From NCBI GenBank assembly GCA_037954235.1, contig JBBMOA010000017.1, positions 1,911,001 to 1,975,000 on the forward strand: a stretch of DNA of 64,000 nucleotides. Reading direction: 5' to 3'. This document shows positions 33,964-46,500 of this stretch, piece by piece. The DNA is from Aulostomus chinensis. Its lineage: Eukaryota > Chordata > Actinopteri > Syngnathiformes > Aulostomidae. The notes beneath the pieces were generated by a model. The model searched no databases, was not told the origin of the DNA, and saw only the letters and a program-made list of their open reading frames with translations. The position numbers were made by a program, and so were the translations under genes. How positions within the stretch are numbered: position 1 is the stretch's first letter; every line of letters starts with the position of its first letter.

Positions 33964-34345
33964 GACAGAGACAAAGACAGAGAATGGAGGAAGACAGAGA
34001 GACAGAAGGAAAGAGAGGGACAGAGATAAAGAGAGAGAGAGAGCAGGAGAGACTGATGGACAGAGACAAAGACAGAGAATGGCGGAAGACAGAGAGACAG
34101 AAGGAAAGAGAGGGACAGAGATAAAGAGGGAGAGAAAGGAGGAGAGACTGATGGACAGAGACAAAGACAGAGAATGGAGGAAGACAGAGAGACAGAAGGA
34201 AAGAGAGGGACAGAGATAAAGAGAGAGAGAAAGGAGGAGAGACTGATGGACAGAGACAAAGACAGAGAATGAAGGAAGACAGAGAGACAGAAGGAAAGAG
34301 AGGGACAGAGATAAAGAGAGAGAGAAAGGAGGAGAGACTGATGGA
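33964..34345. repeat. 95-bp polypurine minisatellite, four copies
   Basis: The marker GACAGAGACAAAG recurs at 33964, 34059, 34154 and 34249, giving an exact 95-bp period. GACTGATGGA recurs at 34051, 34146, 34241 and 34336. The plus strand is almost all purine (A/G), so the overlapping Arg/Glu-rich plus frames and Ser/Leu-rich minus frames are compositional artefacts. Confidence 0.95.
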
Positions 34346-36602
34346 CCGACGGGGACGTGAGCAGGTGGAGCTACGGGTGGCAGCTGGAGCCTCTTCAGGT
34401 CTGGAGCCTCCTCCAGCAGCAGCAGTCACCATCATAATGAATGTTCTGAGATCCACAACATGATCAAGATCCTTTCTGGAAGCTGAAATGTTCCTTTCTC
34501 AAGTGCTTCACACTGACTAATATCTTTGTCCTGTTGCTGGTCCAGAATAGTCCAGTCAGTCCTGTTAGTCCGGGTTCAGGATCAACAACTTGATCCTGGG
34601 TCCTTGTTCCTTGCAATATCATTACACCAAATTTCATCCAAGTTGGTGATGATATTTGAGATATCCTCCATAACCTCCCTCCAGGCCGTCAATAAATTTG
34701 GTCTGGGGCCACTGCTGTGCCCTCAGGGTCCAGCGTGGGGCTGCGACCCACATTTGAGGTGTTTCTGATCGACTGTATCATGACAAAGCTTTTTTACTGC
34801 AGCACAAATGGAACTCTGTGTCAGAAGCACAAATAATGGGCTTCACTTTGAGTCTGTGGGTTTGGAGAATTGGGAAAGTGCTGCGTATGTAGTTAACATG
34901 AGCATGTGAGAGGGCTGCGCTCCAAGCCACGGGTTGTGTAACAGCAGGCTCCGAGCTGCGGCCAGACTCGTTTTGGATGGAATGGAAGTGGTTTCCTCCC
35001 AGAGAAGGAGGGTGGACCCAGTCAAACTGGACACTTTCATCAAAACTTCATCCTGGGAACTGAAAAAGCTTTCACCCAAGAGGAAAATGTTTGCATCATC
35101 TAACAACACGAGCCCAAAACCATAAAGCAATGATGCTGTGGAATGTGAAAATCTGTTGTTTTGAGTGAAAATATACAATGGGCCATGGTGACTAATCCCG
35201 CAAAGTTGTTGCCTCTCCAAACTTCCCCAGCTCAAGTTTTGAGTTACAACAAAAGCATGTTGGCTGCCAGGACAACCATTAGGATTTTCATCTGCAAATT
35301 TATGGGCTGTCATTAGTGCATCAGGTTCACATTCCTGGGAAATATCAAGGCCTTGTTGTGCCCTGCTTCTTTGCCCTCTGCAGCAACTTTCTCCATCAGA
35401 AAATACGTTTCCACACTGATAGTCGCCTGTCGAACACGACATGGAGGGGATCTGTGCTTCATTTAGTTGGGGTCAAAGGCTTATGAGGGTATGAAAGGCC
35501 ATTCTCCACAGGAGTTAGAGGAAGTGGTCAGGGAGGGATATGGTTAGACGAGTGATGGACACGGTTCCTGTCGGTGGGTTCCAGCCAACTTTAGAGGTTA
35601 AAGTTGGGTCAGGGAAAGGTCGGAAATCATGACAAAAGTGGAGAAAGTGACGGTGTGGTGGTGCAATATTTAGTATCTTACTATCGTCCTCTCCGAATCT
35701 AGTTTGACCGAAACACAACCACAAAAGCATGACAGCTCCTGTTGAGGAAACAAATGCAGGTACATTTAGTGCAGAAGACTTGCAACTTTGCAGAAAAGTT
35801 CGACATGTTTCAAACCTTTTCAGTCGAGATTTCTGGTATTCAAATGTATTTGAAAGGGACCAACCACGGTTTTGCCTCTGAAGTGTTCCTGGTTCCCAGC
35901 TGAGGGTTTCTGGGGTTTTTAGAGTAACAGTTGAAGATCGAGAAGCAGTGCAACTTGATTATGTTGTCACGTCTGAAAAGTCAGCATGCTAACTTTGTTA
36001 TTGAGGGAATGGCACATTAGCATGTTGCCACTAGCACAGCGGACTGCCCAGCAGGGCTGTGGAACCTTCACTGCCTTTACTGGCACACATGCTGCTTTTT
36101 AGTGGTGAAGCGGCTAAAAAAGCCCAGCTGACCTTTTCCCACTACGAGTCGAGTTCAAGTTGCTTTTCTTTGAGTTGTTCCTTTCTCTCTCGCGCTGCAG
36201 AAAGCAACAGGAAGGACAGTGATGGCGTTCCTGTTGCTATAATCTTTAATGTTTCCAACTCATCTCTGACTGAACGAGGTTACAGCAAAACAGTCAACAG
36301 AGTGAATCATAAATCGATGAAGAGTGAGTCCCCGTGGTGAGGAAGAGTCCAGGCTGTTCTCTGATCTGCAGCTGGACGCATCACCAGATCCTGGAATGGA
36401 TTTGGCTCCCATTCTAGGATTCAAGGATTCAAGGATCTTTACTGTCATGCCATTCACATTTGCATGTTAGTGGTAGGAAATTAGGACTCAGGTCCCGGGT
36501 CAGCAAAGAAGTAGAATAATAAGGTCACTAAACTTGTGACTGCCAGTAGAGTTCTGAATGTGAATTAACTGGTAAATTTAGTTCAGTCGATGTAGTTTCT
36601 GT

Positions 36603-36633
<31 letters not shown>
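36603..36633. repeat. (CA)n microsatellite
   Basis: About 31 bp of CA with one GCA interruption. Confidence 0.9.
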
Positions 36634-36634
<1 letters not shown>

Positions 36635-36732
36635 AGTATGTTGTTAAAACCTGCAGAGATGAGACACTGGCTGTCGCTGATCATGCAGAACTACACATCA
36701 TCTCACGTCTGTGGGGACTTTTTTTTTAGCAA

Positions 36733-36752
36733 AGAGAGAGAGAGAGAGAGAG
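36733..36752. repeat. (GA)n microsatellite
   Basis: Twenty bases of GA repeat after a T run. Confidence 0.9.
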
Positions 36753-36918
36753 CGATCAGCTGATGAGTGAGAGACTTTAGCTCTTAATAAGAGAGCGAGC
36801 ACTGGAGTCAGCAATGCTTCTGTTTATCAGTCTGAAATTAAAGTAGGAGAAAGGAATCCAGACCAGGTCTGTTCCTCAGGGTGGTCCTTACAAACCAAAC
36901 CACCAAAGATGTTTGATG

Positions 36919-36934
36919 CAGCAGCAGCAGCAGC

Positions 36935-36981
<47 letters not shown>
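36919..36981. repeat. (CAG)n(CAA)n trinucleotide microsatellite
   Basis: Six CAG-type units pass directly into about fifteen CAA units. Homopolymeric Ala/Thr/Gln frames through it end soon after and have no exon context, so it is treated as a non-coding repeat. Confidence 0.95.
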
Positions 36982-36982
<1 letters not shown>

Positions 36983-39900
36983 CCATCCCTATGAGCTTTT
37001 CACATTACCAGCCGTTGGAGTAATACACTCCATTCACGCTCTTACCATTGTGTATCTCTGCTCCTCCAAAGGACATCAGCTGATGAGGCTCCTTCGTTTG
37101 GCCAGTTGGTCATTCGGTCAGTTTGTCATCTATCAGATCTGCAGGACTGAGTCAGAAAAGTAGGTCTGGGCCTGTCAAAGTTAGAGTAAGTCTGCTCACT
37201 TCCTCTGACAGGTCTCATCAGCATCCCTGTGGTGCTAAACCACAGACACTAAACCCTGCTGTCACACTCCAGTGCTGCAGGATGGGGGGGTTCTTGTCTC
37301 AGACCTCGTTGCCACATTGACCTGCAGGTTGATGTTTATCAATCATCACTGACGAGGGGATGATGTGCATCAACCATTCACGGGCGAGTGAGGGTGATAT
37401 GGGCAGGATATCAGGCTGCTGCACGCGCAGTTCCAGCTGGACAGGGATTTATGGAGGGAAAGTTGCCAGCAGGAGTAAGTAACTTTTCTAAGAGACCCCT
37501 GGTCAAAGACACCACTTCACTGTTAATGGCATGTTTGAGTAGTTTGGGGTGGTAATATTCTCTAAATTAAATGTATTCAGAAGAATAAAAGGCCACTCAG
37601 CACATGAATAGATGCATCTGTGAGTCACAGGAAGAGAGCTGTTTAGCTAAGGCCTGAAGCTGGGGCGGGTTTGCCTGGGTGACGCTGGGGATCAGCCCAA
37701 CCCAGAGCCGCAGCACTGTGCTCTCCAGTTCCTGACAAGAGGAACATCTGGTTCTGTTTAGGCCCGGTGTTTATTCCACGCGCCGTTCCAGGGGCTGTTT
37801 GTAATGCGTTCCTGTGTCAAAGAGGTCCGAAAGATGGGAGTTCAGCCATGAGAGAGCAAAATGAATCCTCCGTCTCATCCTGAGGATTGTCCCGGAGCCG
37901 GATTTAATCTATGGTGTCCTTGACCGTCAGATCAGATCTCGCTAATTTCTTCCTGTTGTCCTGCGGCTGCGTTTAGCTGAAATGCAGGTGGTTTAGTGCT
38001 GTAAATAGACCGGGAGGTCCCTCCTTCACCAAAGCAATCAGAACCAACGCGGAGTATGTGACCACAAGCAGCCTTTTGTTTTAGGAGGAGAAAATTGCAC
38101 CGTTAAAGCCCTGAAATAAACGGGCACGACACTAAAACTTTCTGTTGCTAAAATGCTGCTGCAAAACACCCAAAAAATTCCCAAAGAGAGCTCAAAGCTG
38201 TAAATTTTATTTTAGGACGTGCGTTGTCAGAAATGTACAGCCAGACAACCAGCATGGCCATTCCCAACGCTATTACCACTGTTATTTCCACTGCCATTTC
38301 CATTTTCAACCTCAAAGCCTCACCATATTCCCAGTCTTCTCTGGCCTCCAGCTCCTCTCAACAACCAGCTCGCCGCTGCTCCCGTTTATCACGGCTACCA
38401 CCCAGATCTCTGTGACAATCAGCAGGAAGTAGATGACCTCAGCTGGCTTCAGGCATTGTGACCTACAGGCTAATTATCAGCAGCAGCAGGGACACAATGA
38501 ACTATATTTTCTGAGGAAAAGCTGTAAACATATCAGCAGGCCAGCAGAAGGCGAGGATTGTGTACGGAACCCGGTGGCCTCCAGACCTGGAGCCAGACTG
38601 TCTGAAAAAAGGAAGCAACAACAACAAGAAATGAGCGCCGCACCAACCAAACAAGAGTCTTCAGCACTTTTTGTGTTGTGGTGACTGAAACTAACCAGAA
38701 CAGGCGACAGTGGCAGGATGTCACTTCCAAGTGTGAACACAACAACAGTTTATGGTTATTTCCATGTTTACTTTACAGATTGTCGAATAATTTGCAGCTG
38801 AATGTGCTTTTACAAACTCATGAACATTTCAGAAAACAAGGCCAAATAAGGTCTTGCTGAAGTCGTATTCACATGCAGACGTCTCAGTCGTGATCCATCA
38901 AGTTCTGCTGGAAGTTTTGCATCGTTTCTGCCACGTCAGCAGCAGTTGAACTACTCGACAAGGCAAGGCCCAGCTCCTACTGAGAACTACAACGTCGTCT
39001 CTAAAAATACTTTTATTCGACAGTTTGACTGATTTTACTGAAAATGCTCAAAATATTGTGAATTGACAGAAATGTTTTGCGGTCAAATTCTGGATGGAAA
39101 GTCTGTCTTTGCTCTGTAGCACGTAAACAAGGATGCCAATGGAACCTTCCATAAAAACCTCATGTAAACACCTTCATGGCGCTCACAGTCAGATTACCGC
39201 CAGCCGTGTAAACGTGGCCCATGTGTCTAAACAATAATGTGAGTTCAACTGGAAGTTAGGTGACATCAGCGAAGCGGTCTAATCAGCTGATAGGACTCAG
39301 TATGAGGGGGTCCACCTGTGGGTAGAAGTTGCCATGGTGATAACTGTGGAGCTCAAACTCCCCTCTTGAACGCAGACCGAGCCCATCGGTGCCGCTGCCT
39401 CCGTGTTTCCGCTGGGACCGACTCTGCTGATGCACCAGTTCAAATGATTTGTCTGTGGTTTCAAACATGTGGGAAGAGCAGCCAGTAAAAAAGTCCCTCT
39501 TTCGGTTTCCCTCCTGAAAATCCTGCTCTCATGCCACATTGGCGTCAAGCTGGCGGTTTCCCCTGTCACTTGGAGTCTTTTGGCCAAGACGGCTACATTG
39601 TGTGAAAGAAGACAAATTTGCCTACATTGTGACAAAATAATGATATGTAAAACTGGAATTTGTGGCTGTGAGGATGATTAAACGGACATCTTTGAGAAGA
39701 GCCAAACATCTTTCTTTCCTTCTCCATGTATGATGTCACCCTCCCTCGTTAGAGTGTAATCCTCCTGCCTGAGAACACTGATGAGATAATTATCCAACAT
39801 GCAGCTACTTAGTCGTTCTATGTTTTACATTCAGTGTCAAAATTCATCATCTCTTTGAACACAGGACCTGAAAATCAAGTTCCCATGAAGTTTCCTGGCT

Positions 39901-41192
39901 CGAAAAATATCCCTGGGTATCCCTGAAGGAAAACTAGAGCAAATCGTGTGTAATTGGTTCACTTAAAATACATTAATTAATAAATGCCTGTGTTACAGAC
40001 AACTTCAGGACCAGGCGGATGAAATTAATACATATTGAATGAGTACATTATCACTGGGGTAGAAGTGATTGCAGGAAATTCTCATGCTACTAAACTCAAC
40101 ACAGCTAACGAGACCGAATCTAACAAGTGTGAGTGTCATTTTCTGCAGTTTTCAGGGGAGAGTCTGTTCTTCTGGTGCTGAGCCGCTCAGGAACATCAGA
40201 CAGACCGTTAGCTGGAGAGCAAGAGAACCAGGGTGAAATGGAGACCTGAACCAGTGAAAGCAGAGAGAACACACGAGGCTTCCGTGCAGGGCCGCCTTGT
40301 CACCGATGGACCGATGAAACTCCATGTTAACATGAGTAACGATTTGAGCCCATTAGTGATTTTACCCTTTTTTTGAAGCGATTAATAGGAAATAAAAACA
40401 CACGATCTTCAGAAGTGGTTCGCTGGCATTGCAACTCCCGGAGACTCGTCATGGCGGCTGTTTTCAGACATCAAACGCCTTCATTAATACACTGGCAGCC
40501 AGTAGGAAACTGTTTTCAGGCGACTGTGGTTGGGTGTGGAGGGAGGGGGTGATCTACAGGTGCTTTGAAGCCTGTAGACCCCTGGGGGGGTTACACGCAC
40601 GGCATGAGATCACACGGTGGAGCCAGAGGTGAAGCCGTCCCCCCTCCGAGGAGGCGGGCACCAGTTAATCATGACTTAATGTGTTAAAAGACAAGCAGTT
40701 TTAGTGTTTCAAGTTTCCAGAAACACGAGGAGAATCACAGGAGGACATGACGTCGTCCTCCCGTACGATGGAAGGCTTGTAGGTGGAAGATTCACCGCAC
40801 ACAACAAACCCTCCCCGGAAACCGGAGAGTGGATTTACCTTCACATCTGTTTTTGTCACTATTAGACATTTTAAAACTCAGGCCATGCCCCTTTCCCTCT
40901 GGTAATAAAAAAGCCACCATTTTGAATTGTGGTCATTTGGTGATTGCATCTTATTATTAAATTGTTGTGTGCATCTAATCTCAAAATGTTTTTTAATTAA
41001 TTTCCCGAGTTGTGCTGCGTCATGAATAAATTGCTGTGTGGCACCAAAGACGGAGGGGGACGTTGTTCCCTTCCCCACGCCAACGAGGGTCCATGTACAG
41101 CCTTTGATTTACCTCAGAGCTCAGTGGTCGCATCTAGTAGTGACATCACACCTGAGTTGGTTGGGATTTTACACATAAATGTTGTGTCAGCA
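36982..41192. other. Non-coding stretch
   Basis: Single-copy-looking DNA without a supportable exon. Frames near 38145-38740 and 39297-39635 overlap each other on both strands and show no domain. No mobile element recognised. Confidence 0.45.
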
Positions 41193-41549
41193 GGCGGCCC
41201 GGTGGAGCAGTGGTCCTCACTGTGGCCCCCCAGCAAGAAGGTTGTGGGTGGAGCCCCGGCTGCAGCACGGGGTCTTTCTGGGTGAGTCTCCATGTTCTCC
41301 CTGTTCCTGCTGGGTTCTCTCTGGTACTCCAGCTTCCTCCACAGTCCAAAGACATCAAGAGGGACCAGGTTAATCCAGACTCTAAATTGACCGTAGGCGT
41401 GGCTGGGAGAGCCAATGGTTGTCTGTCTCTATGTGTTGGCCCTGCCATGGACTGGTGACCTGTCCAGGGGGAACCCCGCCTCTCACCCATTGACGCTGGG
41501 ATAGGCTCCTTAATGTAGGAATAAGCGGAAGACAATGGAGGGATGGATT
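41193..41549 (+). mobile_element. SINE family A, copy 2
   Basis: It starts GGCGGCCCGGTGGAGCAGTG and is nearly identical to copies 1 and 3 for about 270 bp. It retains the segment ACCCCGCCTCTCACCCATTG after CCAGGGGGA that the other two have lost, and ends AATGGAGGGATGGA. It is the most complete of the three. The open frames here match the same frames in the other copies and are not genes. Confidence 0.85.
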
Positions 41550-43365
41550 ATCACTAATAGGATCCTCCCTAAAGTGGCGGAGTTGCTCCAGCCCGCCAGA
41601 TCCCTCCATGACATTAACATGAAAAAGACCCCTTTGAACTACACATCCTAATATGGGCAACATGGAGGCTTCAGACAAGGTGGGTGGCGCTTGCTCGGCT
41701 TCCTGCGCTCCTAAACGGGCTCAGACCTGTGTGGGATCAGCAGCCATTAGAGCTCCCTGTGTTGATCTCTGTATCCCACCAACAACCATCCTGCCTCTCA
41801 CCGTAAACACAATGGAGGGCAAAGCTGTAAAATTCAGCCTTTAAAACAAATCCAGCTGTAATTCCTGCTGGTCACACATCCGTGCAGGCAGCACATTTCA
41901 CCACGGAGCGTTCTGTTCTGCGTAATCACGTGCCGCCACACCACTGCGCTAACATGAGCGACCAAGAGGAAACGCCAGGCAACGCTACGTCGTGCTTCAT
42001 CAGAGCCAATCAACAGCCAGGGAATCAACCTTGGTCAGATTCCTGCAGGCTGACTCCGTGCCCTGATGCTGGTCTGTCATGTGCGGGGAATGTTCCTCCA
42101 GGTGTGTTCCTCTATTCCGAAACAAGAGCAGCAACTCAGCTCGTGGGTTTGGGAGGAAACGTTCAGGATTTGGAGCAGCATTCAGTCAGGAGCTGAAGGT
42201 GGTTTTGCTTCTGGGATCATTCTTCACCCCAAAAGTCTACTTTTCCTCTCCAGGACTCTCAAATCGCTGTTTTAAGCTCGCAGAGTGGGGTTTTTCTACG
42301 TGACTCAGGGCGCAGGAAGGGCCGGTCACGTTTATTAGGCCTGGAGCTCACGGCCCCCCACAGCCACATATTTGGCGGATCGGGTTGCACATACTTTGCA
42401 ATTGGATTGCACCACATACTCGATTTGACCTCATTCTCAGTAGCATCCACTTCCTGAAGTCCACACTGGTTGCCTGGCAACCTCACAGTGACAGTAATAC
42501 TCTCAGAGTTCAAAGCTGCTACACATTTCTGCGAAAGAAGTGCTACTCACCGCATGAGCAGTGTGAGGCTGCGGTGTGTTGTGGTTCAGAGATAAGCAGC
42601 GGTGAGGCAGGGCTCAGCTGAGTCACACAGGCAGCGCTTCATTCACACCCAGAACTCAACTCAGCTCAACTTATTATGTCTGAGCGGCAGCCAGGAAACT
42701 TCCACTCATGACTTTGCTATGTTGTCATGAACGGCTCTGTTCTCAACCTCTGAATGCCTGCTGCTCATTTGTATGAGGAACAGAAGATCTCAGATCACGC
42801 TGGTCTGGGATCAGAGCTGACAGGACCTCCTCTCGCTCTCTCTTTGGGGGAACTCGAGCAGCCGGGGTGAAAAGAGGGTGAGATCTCATGCATGGGCATG
42901 AAAAATAGAGTCCAGGCAAAGCCAGATTTATTTCTAAAGCACTTTAAACAAGCATCAAAAAGAGTCTTGCAAAGAACAAAGGCTGCTGAGGCAGATCAAA
43001 CCCAAGGATAGAAACCACGAGACAGAGCGGCACGTCTCACGCTGCAAGTGTGTGAGGAGCCTGGGAGCCAATCTTTCCCAACCATTAGCTCGATGTGTTC
43101 AGAGGCGCCCTGTGATGGAGCTGCAGATTAAAGAGGGAGTTCTATTTGTGAGGGTAATGGCAGGTGAAATTACTGACGGCAGCTTCCTCCCACGTGGACG
43201 CCCCATCCATCGGAACATGGACAGAGTTTCTCTTCACGAGTTTCCTTAAAGTCTCACTTTTGTTATTTTATCTTGTAGACTGTGAAAATTTATTACCTCC
43301 ATCTAGGAGGCATTTGTCTGTCAGCAGGACCACGCAAATCCAACAGGTCATCTTTCACCAAACTT
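41550..43365. other. Non-coding stretch
   Basis: No supportable gene. Frames at 41882-42303 and 42259-42513 overlap on opposite strands without a domain. Confidence 0.45.
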
Positions 43366-43398
43366 TGTGTGTGTGTGTGGGGGGGGGGGGGGGGGGGG
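43366..43398. repeat. (GT)n followed by G homopolymer (20)
   Basis: A short GT run leads into twenty consecutive G (43379-43398). Confidence 0.95.
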
Positions 43399-43525
43399 CT
43401 GTCAGAATCACCTGAACCATTCGTCCAGCAAGGAAGTAGCAGACTCAAACAGCGCTGCTACGCAGCTCTGTGAGGTCAGAGAACCATGTGACTTCTCTCC
43501 GCTATCAGTTATGTTGTGTCATGAT

Positions 43526-43570
43526 GTAAACACACACACACATATATAATATATGTATGTGTGTGTTTAC
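43526..43570. repeat. Near-perfect inverted repeat built from CA/TA and TA/TG tracts
   Basis: Arm GTAAACACACACACACATAT (43526-43545) pairs with 43551-43570 with one mismatch around the five-base loop ATAAT, giving a 20-bp stem. An AT/GT-rich tract follows to about 43595. Confidence 0.9.
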
Positions 43571-46500
43571 ACATTCACTTATATAAATATATATGTGTAT
43601 GTATATGAATAAAACATAGCATGTTTAAAATAATGCTTCTTTGAATTTCTATCTTTTTCCTACATTTCTAACTTATACACCTTTTAGAAATTGTTTTTCT
43701 GGGGACGGACAAGGAACTCGGAACATGAACTTCATTGATCTTGATTTTCAACATAAAATTTGAATATTTTCTTAAATGTCACACAAGTAAAACAATCCAG
43801 GCCTGAAGGTGCGCGTTTCCAGGCGTGTCAGATGGAAGGTTAAGGGCACAGCGGTGTGTCACCCCTGATCCTGGTCGTTTCCTCGTACGCCCTCACAGCC
43901 CCTCCGTCTGCTGTGACCTGCGTAAAACAAGTTGAGCTCCAAAACCAGATGAGAAGAGGTTTAACTCGGAGCTCCTGTGGACAAATGTCAAACAGAGTCT
44001 GAGTGGAGGAAAAACAAAAGTTATGCAGAGGCTCAAGTCAAAGCCAGAGAATATCAATGAACGCAGTGCTGAAATATTCCCCCTCCGCTCGAGCAGACAA
44101 AGCTGTTGAGCCGCTCAGAGCAGAATAATTTTACTCCGCAGTCTCGCAACTGTCAAATGCACTTTGGCTGTCGACGGTCTCAAACGTTAGTGAGCTCCAG
44201 TCTGACTTATTCTGACTGTTCTGATCCCTCAGAAATCCCTTGCTCACTATTCGCTCCGGTCATGTGCACTGTTGTGACGACAGCAGAAAAACATCAGTGT
44301 CTCTAATTAAAATAAAAACTGCTTACGGGATGTTTTGAAGGATTCGCCAATATTTCCTTGGAGTCAACAAGACTTATGAAGAGGCCGAAAAGCTTCCCCT
44401 ACTTCCTGTACTTTAAAGTGTTACCTTGCAGATCCCACATATGTACATTTATTTTTCTAAAAAGTTTCCCAAAACAGCCTCGACCCTCGATGACTTCACG
44501 TTGTTATCATTGCTATGCAACAGTGTTGGTGGTCATTTGTTTGTGTAGCTCAGTAACAGTGAGAAACTTAAGAGCAAAACAAACTTACAAGCACACAAAA
44601 CCAAACTGAATATTCATCGTGTGTATTTCTGAGTTTAATTCCCCAGCATAGCAACAGGCCGAAAGTACAATGACTGAAGTACAACATGGCTCAGTGACAG
44701 CTGGAGGAAGAGCGGAACATCTGTGAAAATATTCCTCATCACACAGACAGAAACATTTAGAACCCATCAGAGGATTCGCATGAGCCAAAGTCACGGACCC
44801 AAAAAACAAATCAAAGCGCCAAACTTAAAACGAGACTCAAATCAAGAAAAAGAACCAAAGCATTCCAGCGTGAACCAACTCACTCACATCCCCTCCTCAT
44901 TACACACATTTTTCTAACATGCATTAACGTAGTGATTCTATTTTAGGGCGAACACTCAGGGTTGGGGTCAGTGAATGAAAGTAGAAATACCGTTGCTCCA
45001 GTTTCAGTGTAATTTGATAAATATCAAAAGTACAGCGACCACGAAGTAATCAGAAACTAACAAATACTGCACATGTGACAAAGCATGTCTACTTACTAGC
45101 GACCACCTGGTCTCACTGCGTCCACTTTAGCTTTGCTACTTATTTGTATGGACCATTTTGAAGTTATCATCATGAATGTCAATTCATATTCATTTTGACT
45201 GTAAGAGAACTTTGTGACATCAAGTGCAAAAAATGGTTTTATGATCAAATGGCTGCAAAAGAAATGACATTCCCGTCAGCATCAGCCTGAGCTACCCTGT
45301 GTAGCACGTTAGCATGCAGGCCTCACAGCTGCAAGCACAGCTGCAGACGCTCATCACTCCCTATGATAACATTTAGAACTTTCGTAACATTACACATCAC
45401 TGGTTCCACATCTTGAGTCCTACAAAGTGCATCAAATATATTTTCTGAGTACAATTATAGATGGATAGATATAAGCCTCACCCTTGGCTGGTAGATTCAT
45501 AATTAATACAAAAATTCTTACAAACATCAGCGGTGATGTCATCCCGCTGTGCTGACCTGTGACTGACCAGCAGATTGGAGGACTGCCGTTTATGTACCAG
45601 CCTGAAGTGAGTGCAGCCTTACCTGAGGGTACAAACAGGCTCAGAGGTACGTGAGACACCCCATCAAAGCTGAGCCACTTCGGCCACACTTGTATTTTAC
45701 TGCCTCAGTCAATCTGAGGTTAGTGTCTGCTGTCCAGGCAGTGGTGGCAGCTGCAGAGCAACGCTTGAGACTGTTGGCAGTTTAGTGGACTTGTGTGTTG
45801 TGGAGAGGCAGCGATGGAGAGGGAGGGAGGAGGAAGCTGAGGCTGAGCTCCTCTAACAATGGTTCCACAGTGTCTTGCATTGCGTTGTGGACGAACGTCA
45901 CTCCTGAGGCCCAGTCATGAGGAGACCCTGCGATTTGTCATCCCAGCGGGAGATGAAGTAATCAGCTGGTGATGTAATTGACCAGCAGTCGGCGGCGCGG
46001 GGGAGGGTCTCCCTAGCTTACTGTACAATCCCGTGTTTACCTCCTGCAGCAGACTTAGACATCATGAAACCATGCCCATGTAATCCTGCTGGGTGCTTTA
46101 ACCCATTTCCCTCCGAGGTGAAACTGTGCTGTTTTTTGTTTTTTTTTGTCCTCCATCGTGTCCATTACTGCTGTCCATTACTGCTGTTCCATGGAAAAAC
46201 CTTTAACAGTGAACCCACAGACAGCAGGACTGATGTTCACAACCCTGAGGGCCTTCAAACTTTGAGCCAGGCTGCTATATTTAGCTTGTATCTTTACAGC
46301 TGGGATAGGTTTAAAGGGATGCATAAAGATGCAGGCATTGAGCTTTTGCATAAGAACGTGATGCTCCTTGCTCCAGAGGGCAGACAGAACTGGACCGACT
46401 CCTCACTCAATATTTCCCTGCGAGCTAAAGCAGCTTGACCTCTCAGCTGCTGTCCTCCCAGCGCTACATCAATGTCAAGAGAACAAGCTCGCTGTGCTTC

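Larger units (their letters stand above)
34346..36918. other. Non-coding stretch
   Basis: The longest frame outside tandem repeats and SINE copies is a 199-codon minus-strand frame at 34843-35442. It lacks any domain I recognise and is treated as unproven. ATTCAAGGATTCAAGGATC near 36418-36437 resembles the end of a dispersed teleost repeat. A CA run (36603-36633) and a GA run (36733-36752) are present. Confidence 0.45.

Noticed and set aside
33831..34456. Overlapping Arg/Glu-rich and Ser/Leu-rich frames up to 174 codons
   Set aside because: Caused by the purine-rich 95-bp minisatellite. The 95-bp period also changes frame at each unit, unlike a protein repeat.
36909..37163. Poly-Ala/poly-Thr protein from the CAG/CAA repeat
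   Set aside because: Only a microsatellite in a short frame without exon boundaries.
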